From Streptomyces sp. DH24 (GTDB lineage Bacteria; Actinomycetota; Actinomycetes; Streptomycetales; Streptomycetaceae): 64,000 nt of DNA. The position numbers were made by a program, and so were the translations under genes. Each line of letters begins with the position of its first letter. Position 1 is the first letter of the stretch. This document shows, piece after piece, positions 1 through 8,439 of this stretch. The notes below the pieces were generated by a model. The model saw only the letters and a list, made by a program, of their open reading frames with translations. It searched no databases and was not told where the DNA came from. The stretch covers positions 94,228-158,227 of the forward strand of contig NZ_JARVKW010000016.1 in NCBI RefSeq assembly GCF_029813775.1, written 5' to 3'.

Positions 1-1401
1 AAGTTCGTGGACATGGGCTTCTACCAGGTGCTGGCGCGGCCCTTCGACCTGGTGCTGGACTGGGTCCTGCTCGACGACGCGACGGACTTCCTGCGGGAGT
101 CGTCCGGGCGCACCGGCCAGGTGCTGGCCGTGACCGGGGTGCTCGTGCTGTTCGTCGCGCTGCTCGTGCTCACGACGCTCGCCGTGGTGCGGCTGACCAG
201 CCTGATGGCCCGTCACCGCGCCGTGGCGGGCCGTACGACGCTGGTCCTCGGTACGGCCTGGATCACCTGCGTCACGCTGGGCGTGCAGGTCGCGGGGGTG
301 CCGGTCGCGACCAAGGGCAACGCGGAGTTCCTCGGCAACCGGGTGGCGCAGGTGCGGGCGGGGCTCAGGGACGCCCGGGTCTTCGAGCGGCAGGCGGCGG
401 TGGACGCGTTCGCCGGCACGCCGCCGGACCGGCTGCTGACGGGACTGCGCGGCAAGGACGTGCTGTTCACGTTCATCGAGTCCTACGGCCGTACGGCGAT
501 CGACGACCCGGCGATGGCGGAGCGGACCGACGCGGTGCTGCGGGAGGGCACCGCGTCGCTGCGGGCGGCCGGGTTCGCGTCGCGCAGCGGCTGGCTCACG
601 TCGCCGGTGACGGGCGCCGGAAGCTGGCTCGCGCACTCGACGTTCCTGTCCGGCCTGTGGATCAAGAACGAGCAGCGGTACCGGACCCTGACCACCAGTG
701 ACCGCATGACCCTCACCAGCTACTTCCGCAGGACGGGGGCGTGGCGCACGGTCGGTATCGTCCCCGGGGTCCGGCGGGCCTGGCCGGAGGGCCGGTACTT
801 CGGCCTGGAGCACATCTACGACTCGGAGCGACTCGGCTACCGGGGGCCGCACTTCAGCTGGACGCCGGTGCCCGACCAGTTCAGCATGGAGGCCTTCGAG
901 CGGCTCGAACACGGCAGGAAGAACCGCGACCCGGTCATGGCGGAGATCATCCTGGCCTCCAGCCACAACCCGTGGGCGCCGATGGCCCGGATGGTCGACT
1001 GGGAGGACCTGGGTGACGGGTCGGTGTTCCACCGGATCAAGAAGGAGGGCAAGGACCCGAAGGAGGTCTGGAAGGACGCCGGGAGCGTGCGCGTGGAGTA
1101 CCGGAAGGCGATCGAGTACTCGCTGCGCAGCCTGACCGGGTGGATGGAGCGCTACGGCGACGAGGACACGGTCCTGGTCTTCCTCGGCGACCACCAGCCG
1201 GTGCCCACGGTCACCGCGGGCAGCACCAGCCGGGACGTGCCGGTCACCATCGTCGCCAAGGACCCGAAGGTGCTGGACCGTGTCTCCGGCTGGGGCTGGA
1301 CGGAGGGCCTCAAACCGGCGCCGGACGCGCCGCGTTGGGGCATGGACCGCTTCCGGGACCGCTTCATGACGGCGTACGGACCGCGGCGGCCGGCCCGCTG
1401 A
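1..1401 (+). CDS. sulfatase-family membrane protein (5' end cut by window)
   Basis: The reading frame is open from base 1 and ends with TGA at 1401, so the true start lies outside the window. Two hydrophobic segments are visible near residues 40-65 and 78-102. A soluble domain follows with features of the alkaline-phosphatase/sulfatase fold used by phosphoglycerol-transferase-like enzymes: FIESYGR near residue 160, where the nucleophile region would lie, and a C-terminal LGDHQP metal-site motif near residue 397. Family members hydrolyse or transfer phospho- or sulfo-groups on envelope polymers with the catalytic domain outside the cell. The substrate cannot be told from sequence. Convergent with the lasso transporter gene, with a shared hairpin over the stop codon. 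Confidence 0.75.
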   Translation, partial: KFVDMGFYQVLARPFDLVLDWVLLDDATDFLRESSGRTGQVLAVTGVLVLFVALLVLTTLAVVRLTSLMARHRAVAGRTTLVLGTAWITCVTLGVQVAGVPVATKGNAEFLGNRVAQVRAGLRDARVFERQAAVDAFAGTPPDRLLTGLRGKDVLFTFIESYGRTAIDDPAMAERTDAVLREGTASLRAAGFASRSGWLTSPVTGAGSWLAHSTFLSGLWIKNEQRYRTLTTSDRMTLTSYFRRTGAWRTVGIVPGVRRAWPEGRYFGLEHIYDSERLGYRGPHFSWTPVPDQFSMEAFERLEHGRKNRDPVMAEIILASSHNPWAPMARMVDWEDLGDGSVFHRIKKEGKDPKEVWKDAGSVRVEYRKAIEYSLRSLTGWMERYGDEDTVLVFLGDHQPVPTVTAGSTSRDVPVTIVAKDPKVLDRVSGWGWTEGLKPAPDAPRWGMDRFRDRFMTAYGPRRPAR

Positions 1402-1415
1402 GCGGGACGGCCGCC
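1385..1415. terminator. bidirectional hairpin terminator
   Basis: A near-perfect 15-bp inverted repeat (arms 1385-1399 and 1401-1415, one mismatch) overlaps the sulfatase stop codon. It lies 29 bp from the 3' end of the convergent lasso transporter gene. There is no U-tract, which is usual for GC-rich actinomycete terminators. Confidence 0.6.
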
Positions 1416-1443
1416 GTCGCCGGACGTGCGCCTGCCCGGTGGA

Positions 1444-3291
1444 TCACCGCTCGCCGGTGTCCGGCGCACCCCCGCGCAGGACGTGTGTGGTGGCCAGTTC
1501 GCGGTAGGCCGGGCTGGTCGCGAGGAGTTCGTCGTGGCGGCCGGAGGCCACCGTGCGGCCGTCTTCGAGGACGACGATCCGGTCGGCGTGCTGCACGGTG
1601 GAGAGCCGGTGGGCGATGACGAGGACCGCGCAGTCCCGGCTGACGTCGCTCAACGCCCGGGTCAGTGCCGTCTCGTTGACGGCGTCCAGGTGCGAGGTGT
1701 GCTCGTCGAGAAGGAGCAGCCGGGGCCGGGCGAGCAGGGCGCGGGCCAGGGCGACGCGCTGGCGTTCTCCCGCGGAGAGGGTGCCGCCGTGGTCGCCCAG
1801 TCTGCCGTCCAGGCCGCCGGGCAGCCGCCGCACCACGTGGTCGAGCCGGGTCAGCCGTACGACGCGGAGGATGTCGTCGTCGGTGGCGTCGAGGGCGGCG
1901 TAGGTGATGTTCTCCCGGAGTGTGCCCTCCAGCACGTGGGTGTTCTGGTCCACGAGGGCGATGCCCGCGCGGCTCTCCCGGCGGCTCAGGGCCGTTGCCG
2001 GGCGGCCGTCGAACCGGATGGTCCCGGCGTCGGGGTCGTAGAGACGCGCGATCAGTGAGAAGAGTGTGCTCTTGCCGGCTCCCGAGCGGCCGACGAGGGC
2101 CACGAGTCCGCGCCGCGGCACGGTGAAGGTCGCCCCGCGCAGCACCGGCCGGTCCGGGACGTAGGCGAAGCGGACGTCCGTCAGTTCCAGCGCGGGGGCC
2201 GCGGTCGGCGGTGTGCCGGGGGCCGTGCGGCCGGGCTGCTGTGCGGGTTCCTCGGGAAGGGCGAGGGCTTCGTCGATCCTCAGGTACGCCCCCGTGCCGC
2301 GCTGGATCAGGCCGATGGCGCGGAACACCGACGACAGGGGCATCACCAGGTACGACGCGTACAGCAGGAAGGCGACCAGGTCTCCGAGGGAGTCCGCTCC
2401 CCCGTTCCCGACCCGCATGCCGCCGACGACCAGGACGAGCAGGAAGGAGCCCTGGACGGCGAGTTCGACGGCGCTGCTCATGACCGCGGCCAGCTTCGCC
2501 GCCCGTACGCCCGAGCGGTAGGCCGAGTCCACCCGCTCGCCGATGCGGCGCGCCTCTCGCTCCTCGGCGCGGTACACCCGCACCACCGGCAGCGCGGCGA
2601 GGGCGCGTTCCAGTTCCGCGGCGACGGCGCCCACGGAGGACTGCATGTGCTCCGACGCCACCCGCATTCCCTTCAGGAGCGTGGCGACGACGGCTGCGGC
2701 GAGGGCGACCGTCGCCACGACGAGGAGCAGCAGCAGCGGGTCCAGCCACAGCATCAGCAGCAGCGCACCGGCCGAGACGAGGCAGCCGGTGAGGAGGTCG
2801 ACCAGGGCCTGCGACACGACGTCCCGCAGCAGGGTGGTGTCGGCGGTGACGCGGGAGACCAGGTCGCCGCGGCGGCGCCGGTCCACCTCCCGCATCTCCA
2901 GCCGCAGCAGCCGCGAGACGAGTCCGTGGCGCACCATGCGGACCACGCCCTCACCCATGCGGTCCAGCAGGAACCGGCCGGTCGCCCCCGCGGCGGCCTC
3001 GGCGACGAAGAGGCCGGACAGGAGCAGCAGGAACGGCCACAGCACCTCACCGCGGGCGCTGGAGTCCACGACGTGCTTGGCGACGAGCGGCTGGGCGAGC
3101 CCGACGGCCGACGCGGCCAGGGTCAGCCCGGTCGCCACGGCGATGCCTGGCCGGTGACCGGACGTCAGACGGAACAGGGAGGCGACCGAACCTCCCGTCG
3201 TCCGGCCCGCGCTCGACTCCCGCCCCCGCGCCGCGCAGTCGTCCGGGCCGGTACCGACCGGGGCCTCGTCCGCTACGGCGGTGTCGGTCAC
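1444..3291 (-). CDS. lasso peptide ABC exporter (D protein)
   Basis: Predicted 615-residue half-transporter: an N-terminal six-helix membrane domain (about residues 40-330) fused to an ATPase domain (about 370-600). It has Walker A GRSGAGKST, signature LSAGERQRVALARAL and Walker B LLLLDEHTS. It should export the mature lasso peptide and provide self-immunity. The GTG start at 3291 is chosen because it overlaps the B2 stop codon by 4 bases (GTGA), showing translational coupling; the frame stays open upstream but only as a shadow of B2. Last gene of the A-C-B1-B2-D operon. Fusion of membrane and ATPase domains is typical of actinobacterial lasso exporters. Confidence 0.9.
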   Translation of the reverse strand: MTDTAVADEAPVGTGPDDCAARGRESSAGRTTGGSVASLFRLTSGHRPGIAVATGLTLAASAVGLAQPLVAKHVVDSSARGEVLWPFLLLLSGLFVAEAAAGATGRFLLDRMGEGVVRMVRHGLVSRLLRLEMREVDRRRRGDLVSRVTADTTLLRDVVSQALVDLLTGCLVSAGALLLMLWLDPLLLLLVVATVALAAAVVATLLKGMRVASEHMQSSVGAVAAELERALAALPVVRVYRAEEREARRIGERVDSAYRSGVRAAKLAAVMSSAVELAVQGSFLLVLVVGGMRVGNGGADSLGDLVAFLLYASYLVMPLSSVFRAIGLIQRGTGAYLRIDEALALPEEPAQQPGRTAPGTPPTAAPALELTDVRFAYVPDRPVLRGATFTVPRRGLVALVGRSGAGKSTLFSLIARLYDPDAGTIRFDGRPATALSRRESRAGIALVDQNTHVLEGTLRENITYAALDATDDDILRVVRLTRLDHVVRRLPGGLDGRLGDHGGTLSAGERQRVALARALLARPRLLLLDEHTSHLDAVNETALTRALSDVSRDCAVLVIAHRLSTVQHADRIVVLEDGRTVASGRHDELLATSPAYRELATTHVLRGGAPDTGER

Positions 3292-3722
3292 GTCCCCGCC
3301 CGCCGCGCCGGGGCCACCGTCACCAGCCGCGCGAAGTAGTCGTCCGGGACGCCTTCTCCGACGGGACGGCCGTCGGCCTCGATCCAGGCGTGGGCGGAGA
3401 ACGGCGGCACCTTGCGGACCCCGGTGCACCAGGTGGGCCAGGCGCCGTACATCCGGCACAGCAGGGCGGCGCCCAGTGAGCGCGGCAGGCAGCCGCGGGG
3501 TCCCGCGCAGCGCAGGCTCACGGCGCACAGTGCCTCGCGGGCCGCCGCGGCCTGTGCGGGAGTGGCGGGGCGCGCGCCCCGGCGTGCCTGCTGGAGCACG
3601 GCGCGGATGTGGCGCGGCGGCAGGAACGACAGCACCAGCGCGGGCACCAGGACGAGGCGGGCGGCCAGTCGCCGGGCGAGAGGGACGCCGGTGGGCCGGT
3701 CCAGGGCGCTGGGTGTGGTCAT
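3288..3722 (-). CDS. lasso peptide biosynthesis B2 protease (transglutaminase-like)
   Basis: 144-residue protein of the B2 leader peptidase family. The catalytic Cys lies in GCLPRSLG (Cys78) and the His in SAHAWIEADG (His111) with a nearby acidic residue (Asp117), forming the Cys-His-Asp triad. A hydrophobic N-terminal stretch (about 20-36) is usual for these proteins. It removes the leader from the precursor once B1 delivers it. ATG at 3722 overlaps the B1 stop by 4 bases, and its own stop overlaps the transporter start. Split B1 and B2 genes are typical of actinobacterial lasso clusters. Confidence 0.92.
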   Translation of the reverse strand: MTTPSALDRPTGVPLARRLAARLVLVPALVLSFLPPRHIRAVLQQARRGARPATPAQAAAAREALCAVSLRCAGPRGCLPRSLGAALLCRMYGAWPTWCTGVRKVPPFSAHAWIEADGRPVGEGVPDDYFARLVTVAPARRAGT

Positions 3723-3973
3723 GAGGCCAGCCCCGCGTTCCGGAGGTCGCGCACCAGTGCCGTCACGTCCTGTTCCGCGCGGTCGTGGTCGATGTCGAAC
3801 TGCGCGACGAGCGCCGTGATCGCGGCCGTCTCGTCGCCGTCGTCCATGAGTGTCCGCACCACCAGCGCGCCCGTGGGGTTGAGTTCCCAGTACTCACCGG
3901 TGCGCTGGTCGAGGAGGACCGTGCCGTACTGGGTCTCGGCGGTGGAGACGTCGGTGTGGAATCGGAGCGTCAT
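3719..3973 (-). CDS. lasso peptide B1 protein (PqqD-like RiPP recognition element)
   Basis: 84-residue PqqD-like protein. The signature region YGTVLLDQRTGEYWELN, then GALVVRTL, matches the winged-helix RiPP recognition element that binds the precursor leader and presents it to B2 and the cyclase. ATG at 3973 is chosen because an AGAAAGG ribosome site sits just upstream; reading further upstream runs into a repetitive spacer. Coupled to B2 by a 4-base overlap. Confidence 0.92.
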   Translation of the reverse strand: MTLRFHTDVSTAETQYGTVLLDQRTGEYWELNPTGALVVRTLMDDGDETAAITALVAQFDIDHDRAEQDVTALVRDLRNAGLAS

Positions 3974-3995
3974 GTGGTCGGCGCCTTTCTGCTGT

Positions 3996-4092
3996 CTTCG
4001 GTCGTCCGACGGTGCATTCGGTCGTCCGGCGGTGTCGTCCGTCATCCGTCATCCCTCATCCGTCATCCGACGGTGTCGTCCGTCATCCGACG
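3996..4092. repeat. short tandem direct repeats in the C-B1 spacer
   Basis: The spacer between the cyclase stop codon and B1 consists of repeated short units such as GTCATCC and CCGACGGTG(TCG). A block of about 20 bases starting CGTCATCCGACGGTG occurs twice around 4057-4095, and the last copy includes the final codons of the cyclase gene. It looks like slippage-type repeat expansion rather than a regulatory site. Confidence 0.6.
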
Positions 4093-5939
4093 GTGGATTC
4101 CGGACGTGGTGCGCGGTCCCGGGCGCGCAGCCACACCTCGCACGCGATGGTGGAGTAGAGGATGGCGTCGCGCAGGCCCGGCGCGTTGGGCCGCTGTGCG
4201 AGCCGGCGCAGTTCCTCGCCGTCCACCAGGCCGAGGCGTTCCAGCCGGGAGTCGGTCCACAGGGTCATCAGGTCGCCCCGGTGGCGGCGCAGCCCGTCCG
4301 ACGCGTCCATCGACGCCTCGGCCTTGTTGGCACGCCGCAGGCACTCGTCCGGGACGACACCGCGCATCGCCTCGGTGAGCACGGGTTTGTACTGCCAGGG
4401 CGTGACGCGGTCGTCCGGCCGGACCGCCAGGCACGCCTCGATCACGCGGTCGTCCAGGTAGGGGGACGCCATCGGAAGTCCCGCTCGGGTGGCCATCCGT
4501 TCCCACTGGCGGATGATGCGGGTGCAGGTGCGGATCAGTTCCAGGTCGGTGTGCAGGCCACGGTCCGGGTGCAGCGGGCGGGCCTGCGCGGCCGAGGCGA
4601 GCAGGGCCTGCCGCGCCAGCCGTTCCGTCTCGGAGGTCATCCAGGGGAACAGGCGGGGCGACATCCCCCAGCCGAGGCTGCCGGTCACGGAGGACTCCGG
4701 CATGAGGGCGCGCAGGTGGCGGACGGAGTCGGCCAGCCAGCCCGGGTACGTGCGGGAGTCGGCGAGGGCGCGCGCCGTCGCGCCGAGCGGCCAGGTCCAC
4801 AGGGCGCGGAAGCCGCGCAGTTGGCGCAGCGCGAACAGCGGGCGGGTGCGCAGCAGCCGGTGGTAGTACGCCTCCGAGCACCAGGCGACGTGGTCGCCGC
4901 CGATGCCGGTGAGGTGCGCCCGGCTGCCGCGTTCGGCCAGCCACGGCAGCTGTTGCAGGACGCGTGAGCGGTCCATCACGCCGATGGTCGGCTCGTCGAG
5001 CAGGTCGTCGATGCCGAGCAGGTCCGAGTAGACCAGGGCCGACGCGTCCGCGTCCCAGACGACGTGGTCGACCTTCGGCAGGTGGTCCGCCGCCTGCCTG
5101 GCCCAGGCCAGGTCGGTGTCCGCGGGGTCCCGTCCGGGCCAGGTCGCGGCCACCACGGAGGCGGTGGAGCGGGCGGCCAGGAAGCAGACGGAGGTGGAGT
5201 CCAGGCCGCCGGACAGGTCGCAGCTGACCACGCCGCCCGGCCGGGTCCGGAGGTCCACGGCCTCGGCCAGCGCCTCGCGGACGGCCGGCGCGCCCTGCGT
5301 GAGGGTGCGGGTCGGCTCGGGTGGGTGCCACCAGCGTGATCTGCGGACCCGCTGTCCGTCGGCGGAGACGATCAGGGCGTCCTCGGGGGAGACCGCGTCG
5401 ACGCCCTGCCAGACCGAGGTCTCGTACAGCGGGTGCGGGACGGGCCACAGGAGCCGGGTGGCCAGCTGGCCGGTGTCGGGCCTGCTGTCCAGGGCCGTGG
5501 CGAGCAGGTCCGCGCTCGTGGCGGCCACCTGGACGCCGCCGACGCGCGCGTGGAAGACCAGCCGCAGCCCGGAGGCGCTGCCCTGCACCCTGAGCTGCCC
5601 CTCGTGGGTGGCGATCAGGTGGAAGCTGCCCGGCAGGGACCGGGCCAGGGCGTCGAGTTCGGTGAGGTCACGCAGCCGCGCCGCCCGGCGTTCGAGCTGC
5701 TGCGGGTCGGCCGCGCACCATCCGACGGCGGCGAGGGCCGTGCCGCCGGCGCGGGCCGTGATGATCTCCGTGCCGGACCAGTGGCCGATCAGCCAGGGCC
5801 GGCCCGAGGCGTGGGCCAGGACGCGGGTACCGGGGTGGCGGAAGAAGCGGGCCGCGGCGGCCGCCTCCTCGCAGTCGGGGAAGACCACGAAGTGGGCGTC
5901 GCCGCGGTCCCGTTCCGCACTCTCGTGCATGTCGGACAT
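4083..5939 (-). CDS. lasso cyclase (asparagine synthetase-like, C protein)
   Basis: 618-residue homologue of class B asparagine synthetase. A PP-loop SGGLDSTS in the C-terminal half would bind ATP and adenylate the Asp side chain of the precursor, followed by macrolactam formation with the N-terminal amine. The N-terminal half resembles the glutaminase domain, but the usual catalytic Cys2 is absent (the protein begins MSDMHES), as in lasso cyclases, which do not need ammonia. Start ATG at 5939; a second in-frame ATG lies three codons later. It sits 26 bp after the precursor gene, and its last bases merge into the repeated spacer. Confidence 0.92.
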   Translation of the reverse strand: MSDMHESAERDRGDAHFVVFPDCEEAAAAARFFRHPGTRVLAHASGRPWLIGHWSGTEIITARAGGTALAAVGWCAADPQQLERRAARLRDLTELDALARSLPGSFHLIATHEGQLRVQGSASGLRLVFHARVGGVQVAATSADLLATALDSRPDTGQLATRLLWPVPHPLYETSVWQGVDAVSPEDALIVSADGQRVRRSRWWHPPEPTRTLTQGAPAVREALAEAVDLRTRPGGVVSCDLSGGLDSTSVCFLAARSTASVVAATWPGRDPADTDLAWARQAADHLPKVDHVVWDADASALVYSDLLGIDDLLDEPTIGVMDRSRVLQQLPWLAERGSRAHLTGIGGDHVAWCSEAYYHRLLRTRPLFALRQLRGFRALWTWPLGATARALADSRTYPGWLADSVRHLRALMPESSVTGSLGWGMSPRLFPWMTSETERLARQALLASAAQARPLHPDRGLHTDLELIRTCTRIIRQWERMATRAGLPMASPYLDDRVIEACLAVRPDDRVTPWQYKPVLTEAMRGVVPDECLRRANKAEASMDASDGLRRHRGDLMTLWTDSRLERLGLVDGEELRRLAQRPNAPGLRDAILYSTIACEVWLRARDRAPRPESTVG

Positions 5940-5965
5940 GGAGTCCCGTTACGTGCCGGTCGCCG

Positions 5966-6076
5966 TCAGTTCTTGCTGAGGATCAGACGGTCGTTGCCGT
6001 TGCGCTGCAGCAGCCCGGTCTTCTCGCGGAAGGATCCCAGCCGGACGAGCGTGGGGGCCTCGTACGCCTTCTTCAT
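5966..6076 (-). CDS. lasso peptide precursor, citrulassin family
   Basis: 36-residue precursor. The 21-residue leader has the recognition pattern YxxPxLxxxG (Tyr5, Pro8, Leu10, Gly14) and the conserved Thr at position -2 (Thr20, then Gly21). The predicted 15-residue core is LLQRNGNDRLILSKN. An isopeptide bond between the Leu1 amine and Asp8 would give an 8-residue ring with tail RLILSKN. As I recall it, the citrulassin A core is LLGLAGNDRLVLSKN, so the GNDRL and LSKN blocks are shared. In citrulassins Arg9 is often converted to citrulline by a deiminase encoded elsewhere. The start is supported by GAGGTGAT upstream. First gene of the lasso operon. Confidence 0.93.
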   Translation of the reverse strand: MKKAYEAPTLVRLGSFREKTGLLQRNGNDRLILSKN

Positions 6077-6449
6077 GCCATCACCTCGATGTGAGCGGTA
6101 CCGTCGGCCTACTGTGCGGCCGGCGGCTGTGACACCAGCTAGCGGGGCGGCACATGGCACGGGCAAGACGCACGCCACAAGTCATATCAGCGGACCCCAA
6201 AGGGTCTTCTCCGGGCGTCGTTCCCCCCTCCCGCAGGCCCGGCCGCGTCCGCAGGGGGGTGGCGGGGGGCGGCTGTTGAGCGGCACGGGCCTGCTGACCT
6301 GGACGGTTCGGTCGGCGTACCGGGCGAAGTGGCGGCCGGACCGTGCACGCGGAGTGCGGGGGCGCCGCCCGGCGCACTGCGTACCGGGAACGCAACCGCT
6401 CACGGGACGCGTGCGGTCCACCGACCTGGTGCCGCGAAGACCGGCAGGG
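6077..6449. other. upstream region of the lasso operon, no gene seen
   Basis: No credible reading frame. It should hold the minus-strand promoter of the lasso operon. A weak TTGCCC-like -35 can be found about 100 bp upstream of the precursor, but no convincing -10 hexamer accompanies it, so no promoter is called. Confidence 0.4.
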
Positions 6450-6451
6450 CC

Positions 6452-6617
6452 GTGGCCTACGGCCCTGCGGGCTCACGCCGCCGGCGATCTCCGTCCCGTC
6501 CGCCCCGTCGGCGCCCCGGCAGGGCAGCAGCAGGACGGGCGCCGCGTCCTCGGGCCCCCCGACCCGGTACGCGAGGGTGATGCCGTTGGCGTGAACGGTC
6601 CGCGGTTCGGTGTCCAT
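6452..6617 (-). pseudogene. remnant of an alpha/beta hydrolase, N-terminal part
   Basis: Minus-strand translation from ATG at 6617 reads MDTEPRTVHANGITLAYRVG and continues PVLLLPCRGADGADGTEIAGG. This is the usual start of an alpha/beta hydrolase, but the expected HG oxyanion motif is changed to PC and similarity stops after about 55 codons. No nucleophile elbow follows. It is best read as a decayed gene head. Confidence 0.5.
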
Positions 6618-6775
6618 GCCGGGGACCGTGTCCTGCGAGAGGACGCCGCCAAGTCCCGCTCTGCCGCGGGCAGATCGCCGCCCCGCCCGTCGAGGAATGC
6701 GGCGACACGGCGCACGAACCACTCCGGGTCGTCGAGCCGGGGGAAGTGGGCGTGCCGGGTGTCGCGCGGCAGGTG
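6618..6775 (-). pseudogene. remnant of an alpha/beta hydrolase, C-terminal tail
   Basis: Directly after the TAA of the acyl-CoA ligase, and in the same frame, the sequence reads HLPRDTRHAHFPRLDDPEWF and continues VRRVAAFLD. This is a typical alpha/beta-hydrolase C-terminus including the catalytic-His region and the last helix. There is no start codon or preceding domain. The tail lies upstream of a separate N-terminal remnant, so this is debris of one or two hydrolase genes rather than a single frameshifted gene. Confidence 0.5.
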
Positions 6776-8293
6776 TTACTTCGCGGACACGGCCCGGCCC
6801 TGCGCGAAGCGGTCCCGCAGTTCCCGTTTGAGGATCTTGCCGCTGGCGTTGCGGGGCAGTCCCGGGACGAACAGGACGCGCTTGGGGGCCTTGAAGGAGG
6901 GGAGTTTCTCGCGGGCGTGGGCGATCAGTTCCGCCTCCGTGACCTCGCCGCGCGGCACGACGACGGCCGTGACCGCCTCGATCCAGTGGTCGTCGGGCAG
7001 GCCGACGACCGCGACCTCGGCGACCGACTCGTGGGTGTAGAGGGCGTCCTCGACCTGGCGCGAGGCGACCAGCACACCGCCGGAGTTGATGACGTCCTTC
7101 ACGCGGTCCACGATCGTGAGGTAGCCGTCCGCGTCGCGCACCGCGAGGTCGCCGGAGTGGAACCAGCCGTCCCGGAAGGCCTCGGCGGTCTCCTCGGGCT
7201 TGTCCCAGTAGCCCTCGCACAACTGCGGTGACCGGTAGACGACTTCGCCCGGTGTGCCGTCGGGCGCGTCCTTGCCGTCCTCGTCGACCACGCGCGCCTC
7301 GACGAACAGGACGGGACGGCCGCAGGAGTCCATGCGTCCCTCGTGCTCGTCGGGCCCGAGGACGGTGGCCAGGGGGCCGATCTCGCTCTGGCCGAAGCAG
7401 TTGTAGAACGCCAGCCGAGGGAGCCGTTCCCGCAGCCGCTCCAGCACGGGCACCGGCATGATGGACGCGCCGTAGTACGCCTTGCGCAGGCCGTCGAGGT
7501 CACGGGTGGCGAAGTCGGGCCGGTTGGCGAGGGCGATCCATACGGTGGGCGGCGCGAACAGGCTGTCCACGCGGCCCTGTTCGACCAGGTCGAGGATGCG
7601 GTCGCCGTCGGGCGCGTCGAGGACGATGCTGGTCGCGCCGACCGCGAGGTACGGCAGCAGGAACACGTGCATCTGCGCCGAGTGGTACAGCGGCAGCGCG
7701 TGCACGGGCCGGTCGCCGGCGCGCAGGTCGAGGGCGGTGACGGCGCTCAGGTACTCGTGCACCAGCGCGCGGTGCGTCATCATCGCGCCCTTCGGCAGGG
7801 CGGTGGTGCCCGAGGTGTAGAGCAGCTGCACCAGGTCCTCGCCGCCCGGCTCGGGCCCGTCGTACGGCGTCGCCGTCGCCAGCCGCGTCAGCAGGGCGTC
7901 GTCGGTGTCGCGCAGCGGCAGCACGGGCACGCCGTCGGGGAGCCGGTCCGCGAGGTCGGGGTCGGCGAGCACCAGCGAACTGCCGGACTGGCCGACGATG
8001 TAGGCGAGGTCGTCGCCGGTGAGGTTCTGGTTGACCGGCACGTGCACGAGCCCGGCGCGGGCGCACGCGAGGAAGGCGATGAGGTAGGCGTCGGAGTTGT
8101 GGCCGTAGGCGCCGACCCGGTCGCCCGGGGACAGTCCCCGCGCGCGGAGCAGGCCCGCCGCGCGGGAGACGGCGGTGTCGAGTTCGCCGTAGGTCCAGGT
8201 GCGTTCCCCGTACTCCACCGCCACGCGGGCGGGAGTGCGCCGGGCGCTGCGCCGCAGCACCCCGTCGACCGTGCTGCCGTGTCCGGACGTCAT
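6776..8293 (-). CDS. AMP-dependent acyl-CoA synthetase
   Basis: 505-residue member of the ANL adenylating family. Motifs in order: ATP-binding YTSGTTALPKGAMM, the GWFHSGDLAVRDADGYL and DRVKDVINSGG hinge region, and the C-terminal NASGKILKREL containing the catalytic lysine. It activates a carboxylic acid, probably a fatty acid, as acyl-AMP and then acyl-CoA. No carrier-protein domain is attached. The gene stands alone on the minus strand, divergent from the penicillin acylase gene. The hydrolase tail after its stop codon suggests it once headed a two-gene unit. Substrate not determinable. Confidence 0.88.
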   Translation of the reverse strand: MTSGHGSTVDGVLRRSARRTPARVAVEYGERTWTYGELDTAVSRAAGLLRARGLSPGDRVGAYGHNSDAYLIAFLACARAGLVHVPVNQNLTGDDLAYIVGQSGSSLVLADPDLADRLPDGVPVLPLRDTDDALLTRLATATPYDGPEPGGEDLVQLLYTSGTTALPKGAMMTHRALVHEYLSAVTALDLRAGDRPVHALPLYHSAQMHVFLLPYLAVGATSIVLDAPDGDRILDLVEQGRVDSLFAPPTVWIALANRPDFATRDLDGLRKAYYGASIMPVPVLERLRERLPRLAFYNCFGQSEIGPLATVLGPDEHEGRMDSCGRPVLFVEARVVDEDGKDAPDGTPGEVVYRSPQLCEGYWDKPEETAEAFRDGWFHSGDLAVRDADGYLTIVDRVKDVINSGGVLVASRQVEDALYTHESVAEVAVVGLPDDHWIEAVTAVVVPRGEVTEAELIAHAREKLPSFKAPKRVLFVPGLPRNASGKILKRELRDRFAQGRAVSAK

Positions 8294-8439
8294 GTCAGCC
8301 GATCCTGCGTGGGCCGCCCGGGGAGGTCAAGACGCCGCGCGTGGCCGGTGCCTGCCACAGACGGCTCCGGAGCGCTGACGTGCCGGATACCCGCTGTTAC
8401 GCTCAACCGCTCCTTCCCCCGATGACGTTGGGAGGCACC

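Noticed and set aside
3996..4092. CRISPR-like array
   Set aside because: Units are very short, contiguous and without unique spacers; no cas genes are present.
1444..6076. A peptidylarginine deiminase gene within the lasso cluster
   Set aside because: No reading frame in or around the cluster has deiminase motifs; citrulline formation would need a remote gene.
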